Position numbers and translations under genes: made by a program. Under the pieces are notes generated by a model that searched no databases, was not told the DNA's origin, and worked only from the letters and a program-made list of their open reading frames with translations. From Photobacterium obscurum (GTDB lineage: Bacteria; Pseudomonadota; Gammaproteobacteria; Enterobacterales; Vibrionaceae), in contig NZ_JAKRRW010000006.1 in NCBI RefSeq assembly GCF_026191635.1, positions 1 through 64,000 of the forward strand: a stretch of DNA of 64,000 nt. Reading direction: 5' to 3'. Positions 49,673 through 58,342 of the stretch are shown here, piece by piece; position 1 is the first letter of the stretch; every line of letters begins with the position of its first letter.

Positions 49673-51262
49673 TTAAGCTATCGATATGACAAGCTCTTTA
49701 CTTTTGGCGCGTGAAACGCAAGGAGTCATGCAGCGTTTTCTTTCTCCTTTGCTCAACACCGAGTCTCGGTGCTCGACCTCGCCTTCGTAATCAACCTGGC
49801 ATTTTCCGCACATGCCCGTTTCGCAGGCTGAATCAATGGTTACCCCGTTATTTCTTAAGGCATCTAGCATAGAGGTTCCCGAATCCACCTCAACCTCTTG
49901 TCCTGTTTCTTTGATAGTGACGATAAAAGACTCATCGTCGCTTTGTTCTACGGAAAAGCTTTCGAAGTGGACGTGGTTATCACTCCAGTGGCTTGCGTTG
50001 TCTCTTACCCGTTGAACAAAGGCCGGGCTGCCACAGGTATAGACATGGTTACCTCTTACGTGGCTGTTTAGTAGCGCACTGATACTCAAAGGTTTTTTCA
50101 AGCTGTAGACAAAGACACTACCCGAGTACCTAGAGAGTTGGGTTCTAAAGGCATAATTATCAATATCATCGACACAGTAGTGAAGCTCAAAGGTTTCATT
50201 ATTGTCCAAGGCTTCTTCAATCATCGGTAAGAAGGGAGTGATACCGATACCGGCAGCAACAAAAATATGATGCCTGTCTCTAGCCATATTAAAGTAGTTT
50301 TGCGGCGTCGAGACAGATAAGGTATCCCCAACTTGGACTTTTTCGTGCATGTACTTTGAGCCGCCACGGCTACTTTGGGCATAGCTCACCGCAATTTGAT
50401 AGCTATCATCAGCCAGAGGTGCGCAGAGAGAATAAGCCCTAGATAGACCATTTGGTAATTGGAGAGTGATATGTGAACCCGCAGTAAATTCAGGCAAAGG
50501 CCCTAAATCTGTCCTGCTTAAAATAAACCTTTTCACACTGTTGGACTCTTCGATTATTTTAACAACTCGCATTTCAAGAAATGTATTGCTGCCGGATAAA
50601 CGCCCGTTCCAGTCTTCAACATCATTATTATCCAAGCGGTGCCTGAATACGTTTTTCACCTCGTCGCCAAGCACATCTATGTCCGCAAGTTGTTCTGTTG
50701 CCTCTTTATTGTCAGGCTCTATGTAGAGGTAGTGTTGAACTCTGGCTATTGTCCACTGGGGGTAGGGGCGTTCGGTGACTTTGATTGTATCCCCCGAATT
50801 GATGGTGCCTTCTTTGATAACTCGGTAGAACCAACCGGTTTGGCAATTATCCTGTGAATAGCGTGACATTGTTGGTTCATTAAAACGGTGGTTGAGTTTA
50901 AAGCAGGGTTGTCTTGGTTGGGTAATTTGAAGCACAGCCGTTCCTGCCTTAACAATATCACCAACGCACATATTCTGTTCATTCATTCCGGCGACAACCA
51001 GATTTTCCCCAAACCCGCCATTGACCAGCAAGTGGCTGGAATGGGGAAACGTAATACCGAGCGATTGATAGTGCTCAGAATCGAACTGAAGAATTGCCCG
51101 CTCCTCACCACCGTGAAAAGACTCGGCTTGTTCATCACCGACAAGGCCGTTAGAGGTTACATGGCTGGTATCGACAGGAAGCTTGTCGATACCAGTATGA
51201 ACTGAGAATATTTTTTTTATTTTGCCGAGTCGTATTTCATCGATGGTCGCGGCTGGGTACAT
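49673..51262 (-). CDS. MOSC domain fused to ferredoxin reductase and 2Fe-2S ferredoxin
   Basis: The 529-residue protein has three modules. Residues about 1-210 are a MOSC domain of the YiiM type (VGDEQAESFHGGEERAILQF in part, 'NGGFGENLV', and the Cys of QPRQPCFKL). Residues about 225-435 are an FAD/NAD(P)-binding reductase like phthalate dioxygenase reductase (SRAYSLC, AAGIGITPFLPM, YTCGSPAFV). Residues about 440-529 are a plant-type ferredoxin with Cys480, 485, 488 and a fourth Cys at 511 or 515. Such a chain could deliver NAD(P)H electrons to a Mo cofactor carried by or near the MOSC unit, for example for reduction of N-hydroxylated compounds. ATG at 51262 has AAAGG 7 nt upstream, unlike the ATG 18 bp earlier. 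Confidence 0.85.
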   Translation of the reverse strand: MYPAATIDEIRLGKIKKIFSVHTGIDKLPVDTSHVTSNGLVGDEQAESFHGGEERAILQFDSEHYQSLGITFPHSSHLLVNGGFGENLVVAGMNEQNMCVGDIVKAGTAVLQITQPRQPCFKLNHRFNEPTMSRYSQDNCQTGWFYRVIKEGTINSGDTIKVTERPYPQWTIARVQHYLYIEPDNKEATEQLADIDVLGDEVKNVFRHRLDNNDVEDWNGRLSGSNTFLEMRVVKIIEESNSVKRFILSRTDLGPLPEFTAGSHITLQLPNGLSRAYSLCAPLADDSYQIAVSYAQSSRGGSKYMHEKVQVGDTLSVSTPQNYFNMARDRHHIFVAAGIGITPFLPMIEEALDNNETFELHYCVDDIDNYAFRTQLSRYSGSVFVYSLKKPLSISALLNSHVRGNHVYTCGSPAFVQRVRDNASHWSDNHVHFESFSVEQSDDESFIVTIKETGQEVEVDSGTSMLDALRNNGVTIDSACETGMCGKCQVDYEGEVEHRDSVLSKGERKRCMTPCVSRAKSKELVISIA

Positions 51263-51386
51263 AATGAGGCCTTTTATCATTTGGTGATTAACAACCGTAT
51301 GATACTGATTCTTTAGATGTGTGAATTTAGCAAAATTGACTATTAATGTCTAAAAACTGCCAATGTGTAGGTTAGGTTAAGCGTGT

Positions 51387-52157
51387 TTATCCTGCTGATG
51401 ATTTCTGGATATAGCGTTTTGGCGACTTCCCTAAAGCTTTTTTGAACATGGTGATAAAGGCGCTGACTGATTCATAACCAAGCTGTTCTGAGGCTTCCTG
51501 TACCGAGAAACCAGAAGTAAGCAGCTGAAGAGAAACAACGATATGCAGTTGCTTACGCCATAAGCCAAATGTCATGCCGGTTTCCCTGGCCACTAGTCTT
51601 GAAAATGTCCTTTCGCTCATGGCGAGAAAGGATGCCCATTCTTTTATGGTCCGTCGATCTGCTGGGTTGCTGAGTAGCGTGTCAGCGACTTTTCTTAATC
51701 TGGGATCATTGGAAAGCGGGAAGTTGAGTTGCTCTCTTGGCAGTTTGGCCATTAAATCAAACAGAACCTCAACAAGTTTTGTTGGGTGATCCTCGGCGAG
51801 CTCTTCTGCCGACAGGGTCGATAGGTAGAGAACTATTTCCCGAACTAACGGGCTGATTGATAGGGTGCAGCACCTATCCGGAAGTTCGACCTTGGTGGAG
51901 TCGAGGAATACGAAACAAAATGTGGCCGAAGCCGCGGGTGTATTGGTATGAGGGACGCCCGCAGGGATCCATACCGCTGATTCGCTAGGGACCATCCATA
52001 TTTCGTCATCGACCTTACACATCATTGAGCCTGTAACGGGCATGACTAACTGCCCTTTATCATGTGAGTGAATGGGCGCCTGTAATTCTGTGTTTGATGA
52101 GCGTAATTGAAGTATATCGATTGCAGATTTAGATTTATCGGGGTCAAAAATTTCCAT
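51387..52157 (-). CDS. AraC-family regulator with cupin domain
   Basis: The 256-residue regulator has an N-terminal cupin-type ligand domain (HSHDKGQLVMPVTG) and a C-terminal pair of HTH motifs ('ISERTFSRLVARETG'-like MSERTFSRLVARETG and 'VQEASEQLGYESVSAFITMFKKALGKSP' in part), typical of AraC/XylS. The gene is on the same strand as the MOSC fusion, 125 bp upstream of it, so it may regulate it. No operator was identified. Confidence 0.85.
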   Translation of the reverse strand: MEIFDPDKSKSAIDILQLRSSNTELQAPIHSHDKGQLVMPVTGSMMCKVDDEIWMVPSESAVWIPAGVPHTNTPAASATFCFVFLDSTKVELPDRCCTLSISPLVREIVLYLSTLSAEELAEDHPTKLVEVLFDLMAKLPREQLNFPLSNDPRLRKVADTLLSNPADRRTIKEWASFLAMSERTFSRLVARETGMTFGLWRKQLHIVVSLQLLTSGFSVQEASEQLGYESVSAFITMFKKALGKSPKRYIQKSSAG

Positions 52158-52259
52158 GGTTGCGCTTATTGAATGTTAGTGGCTGTTTTTAGTGATATTA
52201 GGTGTAAGTATCTAAAATCAGTTTGCGTGATCAATAGTTAAATTTCTATTGCTTTCTTT

Positions 52260-52478
52260 GTGCCGGTGGCTGTTTCTGAGTTTGTTATACTAACAAAGCA
52301 TTATTTTACAGTGCTGGCCCCCATACTCACCTTTGGGCGGGTACTCGTTCAAACTGAAGATTGTCCTAATAATAACTATAAAAAACATACCGGGTTGTTG
52401 TTAGACAGAAGAGTGGCTGCGGTATTTGGGTTTCTGTTTTGGTTCGCCATCATTTACTTTGCATTCAGTTTGTTTTGA
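52260..52478 (+). CDS. Possible small membrane protein
   Basis: The 72-residue frame starts with GTG and encodes a C-terminal hydrophobic helix (VAAVFGFLFWFAIIYFAFSLF) after a basic stretch (RRVAA). This single-pass topology is plausible. An internal GTG at 52312 would give a shorter product. There is no recognised family or strong ribosome-binding site, so coding status is uncertain. Confidence 0.3.
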   Translation: MPVAVSEFVILTKHYFTVLAPILTFGRVLVQTEDCPNNNYKKHTGLLLDRRVAAVFGFLFWFAIIYFAFSLF

Positions 52479-52690
52479 GTCACTGCAGTTGTTTTGCTTG
52501 ATATGTGCAAGTGATAGGGGCATTTTGCTTGCTGCGAGCAGTAAATCCTTTCCTCTCCACTAATAGCTCATCCTTCACTTTCTTTTCCATTCCAATACGG
52601 CCTAATGATTAAATTGAAATGTATGCTAAATTTATTTTATAGCAATAAGTTTCGTATGTGGTGAGCGTGTTCGGCAAATGGAGCTTTGCG

Positions 52691-53656
52691 ATGAGTAAGT
52701 TCAATATCGTGTCTGGTAAGCATATTGCGGGGCTTTTATTAATATTTTTCTCTCACCTTAGTTTTTCTTTCTGGGTAAAAGCTGAGGATCGGCTTGCAAC
52801 GCTTTCGTTACCGTTGAAACAGGATACACTTGTGCTCGCTAGGGTCAGTACCAACCCTAGCGAGCATTATAAGTATTTAAAACCTGTAGCAGACTATTTG
52901 GTGGCTAATCTCAAAGACCTCGGGATAAAAAAAGCAAAGGTCTTGTTTGCAAATGATAATCAGCAGATGATTCGTTTTATCAAACAGGGAAAGGTCGATT
53001 TGATCACCGAAACGACATTTTCGGCAGCGCTCTTCAATGAAAAGGTTGGAGCCGAGATACTGTTACGACGCTGGAAAAAGGGAGTGCCAGAGTATTCATC
53101 CGTCATTTTTTCTCGCAAGGATAGCGGTATTGATTCTTTTGAAGATTTGCCAGGTAAAGTTATTGCTTTTCAGGACAGGGGATCGAGCTCGGCTTTTTTC
53201 ATTCCAGCTTCTATTTTGATTCGTGATGGTTACGAGCTTTATAAATTGGACTCTCCTCGAGAGTTGCCCCCTCAGGATAAAATTGGTTTTGTGTTTGCCA
53301 ATAAGGAGATAAATATCTCAACTTGGGTGCATAAAGGCATTGTCGAAGCCGGGGCCTTTAGCAATTTAGACTGGAATAATGAAGAAGATATGCCTAGCGA
53401 GTATCGCAAAGATCTCTCTATCAATTATGAAAGTCATCCTTTTCCTCGTGGCATCGAGTTGGTGCGTTCAGATCTTCACCCTGTACTCAAAGCTCGTATC
53501 AAAGAGATACTGATGACGGCACACGAGAATGAGGCGGGAAGAAAAGCACTGGCTGCTTACCAAAAAACTAAAAAATATGATGAGTTGGATGAGAAGTCAT
53601 CTGAAGGCGTCAAGATCGCAAATGAGTTGCGGCATATAGTAGAAAATCAGTTATAG
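52691..53656 (+). CDS. PhnD-like periplasmic substrate-binding protein
   Basis: The 321-residue protein has a signal peptide (HIAGLLLIFFSHLSFSFWVKA) and the fold pattern of phosphate/phosphonate-type binding proteins ('VARVSTNPSEHYKYLKPVADYL', in part, 'FIKQGKVDLITET', 'GKVIAFQDRGSSSAFFIPA'). No ABC permease or ATPase genes are adjacent. Instead a GGDEF-EAL protein with a periplasmic domain follows 47 bp later, so it probably acts as a ligand-sensing partner. The ATG at 52691 is preferred because TGGAG lies 8 nt upstream. A GTG 11 codons earlier is possible. Confidence 0.8.
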   Translation: MSKFNIVSGKHIAGLLLIFFSHLSFSFWVKAEDRLATLSLPLKQDTLVLARVSTNPSEHYKYLKPVADYLVANLKDLGIKKAKVLFANDNQQMIRFIKQGKVDLITETTFSAALFNEKVGAEILLRRWKKGVPEYSSVIFSRKDSGIDSFEDLPGKVIAFQDRGSSSAFFIPASILIRDGYELYKLDSPRELPPQDKIGFVFANKEINISTWVHKGIVEAGAFSNLDWNNEEDMPSEYRKDLSINYESHPFPRGIELVRSDLHPVLKARIKEILMTAHENEAGRKALAAYQKTKKYDELDEKSSEGVKIANELRHIVENQL

Positions 53657-53703
53657 ACGATTATCACCCTGACAAAAATCTGAATAAGTGGGTAGGAGCG
53701 GCT

Positions 53704-55893
53704 ATGGATATGAAAAGCAAACTGAGATTGCAGGGGCGCTATATCCTTGTCAATATTGCGATGATAATGGCTATAGTGATCATTCTTTCGTCAGTTCAGC
53801 TTTATTATTTTAACCAAAACTCCCAGAAAGTGTTGTCGCAAAGTACCGACAATACGACGCTCAGTTTGCTTGAACAGATGCATAAGCGCGGATTGAGTGT
53901 ATTGGATTATTTGTCGGAAGCCTTGGTAAATCCCCTCTACCAGCTCGATTTGGATGCAACCTATCGCCTGCTGAAGCCAGCGTTGTCTAATGAAGAAATA
54001 CTTTCCGCTTATGTGTTTGATAATAAAGGGAATATTTTTCATGATGGCAATAAGGTTATTGTGAATTTTGGCCACAGAGTAAAAAATGAAGCCATATTGG
54101 AAGCGGTGCTTGAACAGCAGAAACTCTATTCTTTCACTAGCAATGACAGTCTGATCATTGCTGGGCCCATCTTCATTGGTGATTCGCAACTGGGCGGGAT
54201 CTCTCTTGAGTTATCTCTTGAGAACATTAATCAAGATATTGCATTGATGGATAAAACAATATCTGCCACAAACAATGAAAGTTTAAGTCAGATAACCATG
54301 TCTTTGGTAGGTTCAGCCATTTTATTAAGTGTGGTTGGTATTGCACTGTCCGTTATGATTTCTCGTTCATTGATAAGTCCGATCCTGACGCTGGTAAAGC
54401 ATGCCAAAAGTATTGGACGTGGTGAGTATGATGCGGAAAATAAGATCAATCGGCATGATGAAATTGGTGAGCTGGCGAGTGCGTTCAACGAGATGGGCCA
54501 TAGCCTTAAGATCAGAACCGAGGAAATTTCATTTCTTGCCTATCATGATTCACTGACTCTGCTGCCTAATCGTAACCTGTTTGTCAAACAACTAAAGGAG
54601 CTTTTAGCCAGTTATGAACATACCCAAAGCCATTTTGCGATTCTGTTGATTGATTTGGATAACTTTAAGTGTGTGAACGATAATTATGGCCATGAAGCCG
54701 GAGATAATCTGTTATGTGAAGTAGCTTGTCGGATCACCAGTAACCTTAGACACAGTGATTATGGATTTAATCCTTTTGAGGAAAACCATGATAATGTGCT
54801 TGTTGCTAGGATCGGCGGTGATGAGTTTTTGATCTGTTTGCCAAATCTAACCAGTAAGTATGCTGTATCGAAAGTCACTCAGCGCCTGATTAAGGCTATC
54901 AGATCGCCGATTGCAATCGACAAGGAAGAGGTGGTGATTGCGGGAAGTATTGGTATAGCCCATTATCCGGATGATGGTGTGACAGCAGAAGAGTTGATAA
55001 AAAATGCTGATATTGCGATGTATCAGGCAAAAGGACAGGGCAAAAATACTTTTAGCCATTTTACTGCTGAGATGAATGAAAAGCTCAGATATCGTTTGGA
55101 AATTGAGCGTGAACTGCGTAAGGGACTATCGGATCTCAAGCAGTTTGAGCTTTGGTATCAGCCTCAGTTTGATATGAACAATAACCACTTGATTGGAGCT
55201 GAAGCACTGATCCGTTGGCGCCATCCTGAAAAGGGGCTGATCTCGCCTGATGAATTTATTGCAATAGCGGAAGAAACAGGGCTAATTATTCCTATTGGTG
55301 AGTGGGTGGTTGAAAGCGCTTGCAAGCAGATAAGAGGCTGGCAGTCTTTTCTTCCTCATACTTTCCATATTGCTGTTAATTTGTCAGCCAAGCAGGTTTA
55401 CCGGCAAAATGCCGTCTCAGTGTTTAGCAAAATGCTATGTAAGTATCAGGTTCCAGCGAGTAGACTCCACGCTGAGGTGACCGAGAGTTTGCTGATGCAA
55501 GATGAGAGTGAAGCCAAAAAATCGTTGGATTCAATACGTCAATTGGGGCTCCAGGTTTGGCTCGATGACTTTGGAACTGGCTACTCTTCGTTGGCGTATT
55601 TGAGAAAGTTTCAGGTTGACGGGGTAAAAATTGATCGTAGTTTTGTGACTGATATAGAAGAAGACAATTATGATCGAGCCCTGACTTCGGCAGTAATAAC
55701 GATGGCAAAAAATCTGAATATCTCAGTGGTTGCCGAGGGGGTCGAGACTCCATTTCATGTTAACTTTTTAAAATCGAGGCGTTGCGATATCGGGCAGGGG
55801 TACTATTACTCCAAGCCTCTACCTGCCGGGGAGTTTGAAGCTCGCTTCTTTAGCAAGGAAGGGAAGGCTGAAAAGCAGCTTGATGCTATTTAA
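53704..55893 (+). CDS. Membrane GGDEF-EAL protein (c-di-GMP turnover)
   Basis: The 729-residue protein has TM1 near 13-31, a periplasmic region of about 165 residues, TM2 near 198-220, HAMP, then GGDEF (IGGDEF at about 370-375) and EAL (AEALIRWRHP, EAL at about 500-502) with DDFGTGYSSLAYLR. Both active-site motifs look complete, so it could synthesise and degrade c-di-GMP. It follows the PhnD-like binding protein by 47 bp with TAGGAG before the ATG. The pair is analogous in layout to V. cholerae NspS-MbaA, where a binding protein tunes a GGDEF-EAL enzyme. Its stop overlaps by 8 bp the convergent lysR stop. Confidence 0.9.
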   Translation: MDMKSKLRLQGRYILVNIAMIMAIVIILSSVQLYYFNQNSQKVLSQSTDNTTLSLLEQMHKRGLSVLDYLSEALVNPLYQLDLDATYRLLKPALSNEEILSAYVFDNKGNIFHDGNKVIVNFGHRVKNEAILEAVLEQQKLYSFTSNDSLIIAGPIFIGDSQLGGISLELSLENINQDIALMDKTISATNNESLSQITMSLVGSAILLSVVGIALSVMISRSLISPILTLVKHAKSIGRGEYDAENKINRHDEIGELASAFNEMGHSLKIRTEEISFLAYHDSLTLLPNRNLFVKQLKELLASYEHTQSHFAILLIDLDNFKCVNDNYGHEAGDNLLCEVACRITSNLRHSDYGFNPFEENHDNVLVARIGGDEFLICLPNLTSKYAVSKVTQRLIKAIRSPIAIDKEEVVIAGSIGIAHYPDDGVTAEELIKNADIAMYQAKGQGKNTFSHFTAEMNEKLRYRLEIERELRKGLSDLKQFELWYQPQFDMNNNHLIGAEALIRWRHPEKGLISPDEFIAIAEETGLIIPIGEWVVESACKQIRGWQSFLPHTFHIAVNLSAKQVYRQNAVSVFSKMLCKYQVPASRLHAEVTESLLMQDESEAKKSLDSIRQLGLQVWLDDFGTGYSSLAYLRKFQVDGVKIDRSFVTDIEEDNYDRALTSAVITMAKNLNISVVAEGVETPFHVNFLKSRRCDIGQGYYYSKPLPAGEFEARFFSKEGKAEKQLDAI

Positions 55894-56773
55894 TTTGCTG
55901 CGAGCTAACAATCTCTTCATTTACCCAGTTTAAAAGCTGTTTAATCGCTCTAGATAACACCTGATTCTGTCTGACGATATAACCAAGGCTGGTGGTGGGA
56001 AAGCCCGGCAGTGGCGTAATTGCTGTTTGCAGGTTGAGCTTGGGGTGAAGTGAGAACTCCGGAACAATTGCTACCCCGAATCCTGCTTCCGCCCAGTCAA
56101 TTTGGGCATCGACACTGCCAACTTCCATCACCCGGTACTTAGGCAGGTTTAATGTCGGCAGGGCCAAGTCGAGCAGGTCGCGTGTACGGGTATCGTGACC
56201 GAGTAAAATTAGCGTTGGCTCGTTCTGGTTCTCTGCCAATTGTCCTTGCTGCCATGCCTGTAGCCCGTTACCGAGCGCACACCATTTTACTTGCTGTAAT
56301 TCAGTAAAATGCAGCGGTTGGCTTTCCTTCTGTGCCATTACAAACCCCAAATCGGCTCTGGCACTTTTGACCAGCTCTGCCGCCTGTGAAGAGGTGGTAT
56401 TGAGCAATGAGAGGTCAATGCCTGGAAACTCCTGCTTGAAAGACTGAAACGGGGAGATCAGCAGCAGTCTCGAGATGATGTCGCTGGCAGCTATTGTTAG
56501 CGTACCCTGACACAAGTCATTGATGGCATTGAGATCGGCCTGACAGACTTGCAGCTCCATCAAGGTGTTTTGCGCACTTTGCAGTAAGCGTTCACCTGCC
56601 TGGGTCAGCCTGAAAGGATTGCGCTCAATTAACTTTACCCGAGTAGCTTGCTCTAGTTGCTTGATATGCAGGCTGACATTGGGCTGGGTCATGTGCAGCT
56701 CGGTGGCCGTTTTGCCAAAGTGCTCCAATCGGGCCAGTGTCACAAAGGTGTTGAGCCAGTGAATATCTAACAT
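55886..56773 (-). CDS. LysR-family regulator, divergent from purA
   Basis: The 295-residue protein has the LysR HTH at its N-terminus (LDIHWLNTFVTLARLEHFGKTA in part, TQPNVSLHIKQLEQ) and the effector domain (LGFVMAQKES, AGFGVAIVPEFSLHP). It is transcribed away from purA and the 216-bp spacer holds two palindromes, so purA may be its target. Its effector is unknown. Confidence 0.9.
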   Translation of the reverse strand: MLDIHWLNTFVTLARLEHFGKTATELHMTQPNVSLHIKQLEQATRVKLIERNPFRLTQAGERLLQSAQNTLMELQVCQADLNAINDLCQGTLTIAASDIISRLLLISPFQSFKQEFPGIDLSLLNTTSSQAAELVKSARADLGFVMAQKESQPLHFTELQQVKWCALGNGLQAWQQGQLAENQNEPTLILLGHDTRTRDLLDLALPTLNLPKYRVMEVGSVDAQIDWAEAGFGVAIVPEFSLHPKLNLQTAITPLPGFPTTSLGYIVRQNQVLSRAIKQLLNWVNEEIVSSQQIK

Positions 56774-56905
56774 AGGGATCCTGTGTTGAGTCGAGTGTCA
56801 CGAATTGCTAGCAGCGAGAGCTTCTTCTTTGTAACAATTGAGTCTCTGGCCATTTTGAGCCTGCTCTATTCTACGCCGCTTGCAAAATAATCCTATATGG
56901 AATTC

Positions 56906-56964
56906 TTATCAAGGCGATAACGATTATTAATTTTTCTTATTCCATATCGAGGCATAGGATATGG
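56906..56964. promoter_or_regulatory. Two inverted repeats upstream of purA
   Basis: TTATC-aaggc-GATAA at 56906-56920 and CCATATC-N9-GATATGG at 56942-56964 lie in the lysR/purA divergent spacer, immediately before purA. They are candidates for LysR-type operators. A weaker TATGGAAT/ATTCCATA pairing also spans the two. Confidence 0.5.
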
Positions 56965-56989
56965 ACTTCGCTTTTGAGGAGAGTAAATC

Positions 56990-58246
56990 ATGTCGTCTAT
57001 TGTTGTTGTTGGTGCAAACTGGGGTGATGAAGGTAAAGGCCGTATCGTTGACTATTTAGCCGATCAGGCATCAGCGAGCATTCGTTTTCAGGGTGGTAAC
57101 AATGCAGGCCATACCGTGGTAAATGAATTCGGTACGTTCAAACTGCACCAGCTTCCAAGCGGCGTGTTTAATCCTGATTGTATTGCGGTGCTAGGCCCAG
57201 GAATGGTGATCAGCCCGGCTCCATTAACCGAAGAATTGGCTGAAGTAAAAGCGGCTGGCGTTAACGTCAATATGCGTATTTCAGACCGTGCAACGCTTTG
57301 TCTTCCACTCCACGCTATTGAAGACACACTTGAAGAAGAACGCTTGGGTGACGGAGCTTATGGTTCGACTCGTCAGGGCATAGCACCCGCTTATGGCGAC
57401 CGAGTGATGAAAAAAGGTATCTTGGTCGGTTGGTTGAAGCAACCTGAAGTGCTGCGCGAGCGTATTCAGTTCATGATGGACTGGAAACTGCCACAGCTTA
57501 AAGCGCTGTATCCATCATTTGAATTTGAGCAAACGGCTGAAGAGATGACTGAGTGGCTGCTTGAAGTCTCAGCGCCTTGGCGTGATGCGATCTGCAACGT
57601 CACTCTGCCTCTAAAAGAGCTACAGGCAAAAGATCAGAATCTACTATTTGAAGCCCAGTTAGGTGCAGGTCGTGATTTGGTATACGGCGAGTACCCTTGG
57701 ACGACTTCATCCAATGTGATTTCAACCTATGCCGGTATCGGTAGTGGATTACCGGCACTTCGTCCTGAGCGGGTGATTGCTGTCGCTAAGGCATTCAGCT
57801 CATCAGTCGGCACCGGTACTTTGATCACCGCAATGGAAGAGCAAGATGCATTCCGTGAGTCAGCCAATGAATATGGTGCGGTTACCGGGCGTCCGCGTGA
57901 TATGGGTTACTTTGATGCGGTAGCGACTCGCAATGGTGTAGAAATTCAGGCGGCAACTGAAATTGCCCTGACCAAGGTTGATTGCCTAAGTGGCATGTCA
58001 GACCTGAGAATCTGTGTCGCGTATGATGGCGACCATAGCGAAAACCCAATTTGGCCACAAACGGCAGCACTTGCACCAGTTTACGAGCAAATGGAAGGTT
58101 GGAGCGAGGACATCACTGGATGTCGTACGTTTGAAAGCCTGCCGGTTGCAGCGCAGAAGTATGTACTGCGCATTGAAGAACTCATGGGTGTACCGGTCAA
58201 GATGATCTCGGTAGGCCCTGAGCGTGAGCAGATGATTAATCGCTAA
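56990..58246 (+). CDS. purA: Adenylosuccinate synthetase, divergent form
   Basis: The 418-residue enzyme joins IMP and aspartate with GTP hydrolysis to make adenylosuccinate. The catalytic WGDEGKG (Asp13) and QGGNNAGHT (His41) are present, and GYFDAVATR and 'TGTGTLITAMEE' are recognisable. Several usually invariant blocks are altered: the QGTLLD-type loop reads EAQLGAGRDL, and the 'GTTGRGIGPAY' loop reads GSTRQGIAPAYGDR. It is also about 14 residues shorter than E. coli PurA, and not next to the usual PurA neighbours (hflC, nsrR). A second, housekeeping purA probably exists elsewhere; that is inferred. It has its own LysR regulator. Confidence 0.9.
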   Translation: MSSIVVVGANWGDEGKGRIVDYLADQASASIRFQGGNNAGHTVVNEFGTFKLHQLPSGVFNPDCIAVLGPGMVISPAPLTEELAEVKAAGVNVNMRISDRATLCLPLHAIEDTLEEERLGDGAYGSTRQGIAPAYGDRVMKKGILVGWLKQPEVLRERIQFMMDWKLPQLKALYPSFEFEQTAEEMTEWLLEVSAPWRDAICNVTLPLKELQAKDQNLLFEAQLGAGRDLVYGEYPWTTSSNVISTYAGIGSGLPALRPERVIAVAKAFSSSVGTGTLITAMEEQDAFRESANEYGAVTGRPRDMGYFDAVATRNGVEIQAATEIALTKVDCLSGMSDLRICVAYDGDHSENPIWPQTAALAPVYEQMEGWSEDITGCRTFESLPVAAQKYVLRIEELMGVPVKMISVGPEREQMINR

Positions 58247-58286
58247 AGCTGATTGATGTAACTGCTTACATACCCAGGGAAGCAAT

Positions 58287-58317
58287 CAGGCTGGCCAGCA
58301 ATGGTCAGCCTGTTTGT
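58287..58317 (+). terminator. Hairpin after purA
   Basis: caggctg/cagcctg arms surround a 12-nt loop, followed by a partly T-rich tail (tttgtcattt). It is a likely terminator of purA, and is shared with the convergent M14 gene. Confidence 0.6.
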
Positions 58318-58342
58318 CATTTACCAATCCACCAGTCAGTTT

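Noticed and set aside
56990-58246. PurZ-type synthetase for 2-aminoadenine
   Set aside because: The GDEGKG Asp of PurA is present; PurZ enzymes have a different residue there. No datZ or phage genes are near.
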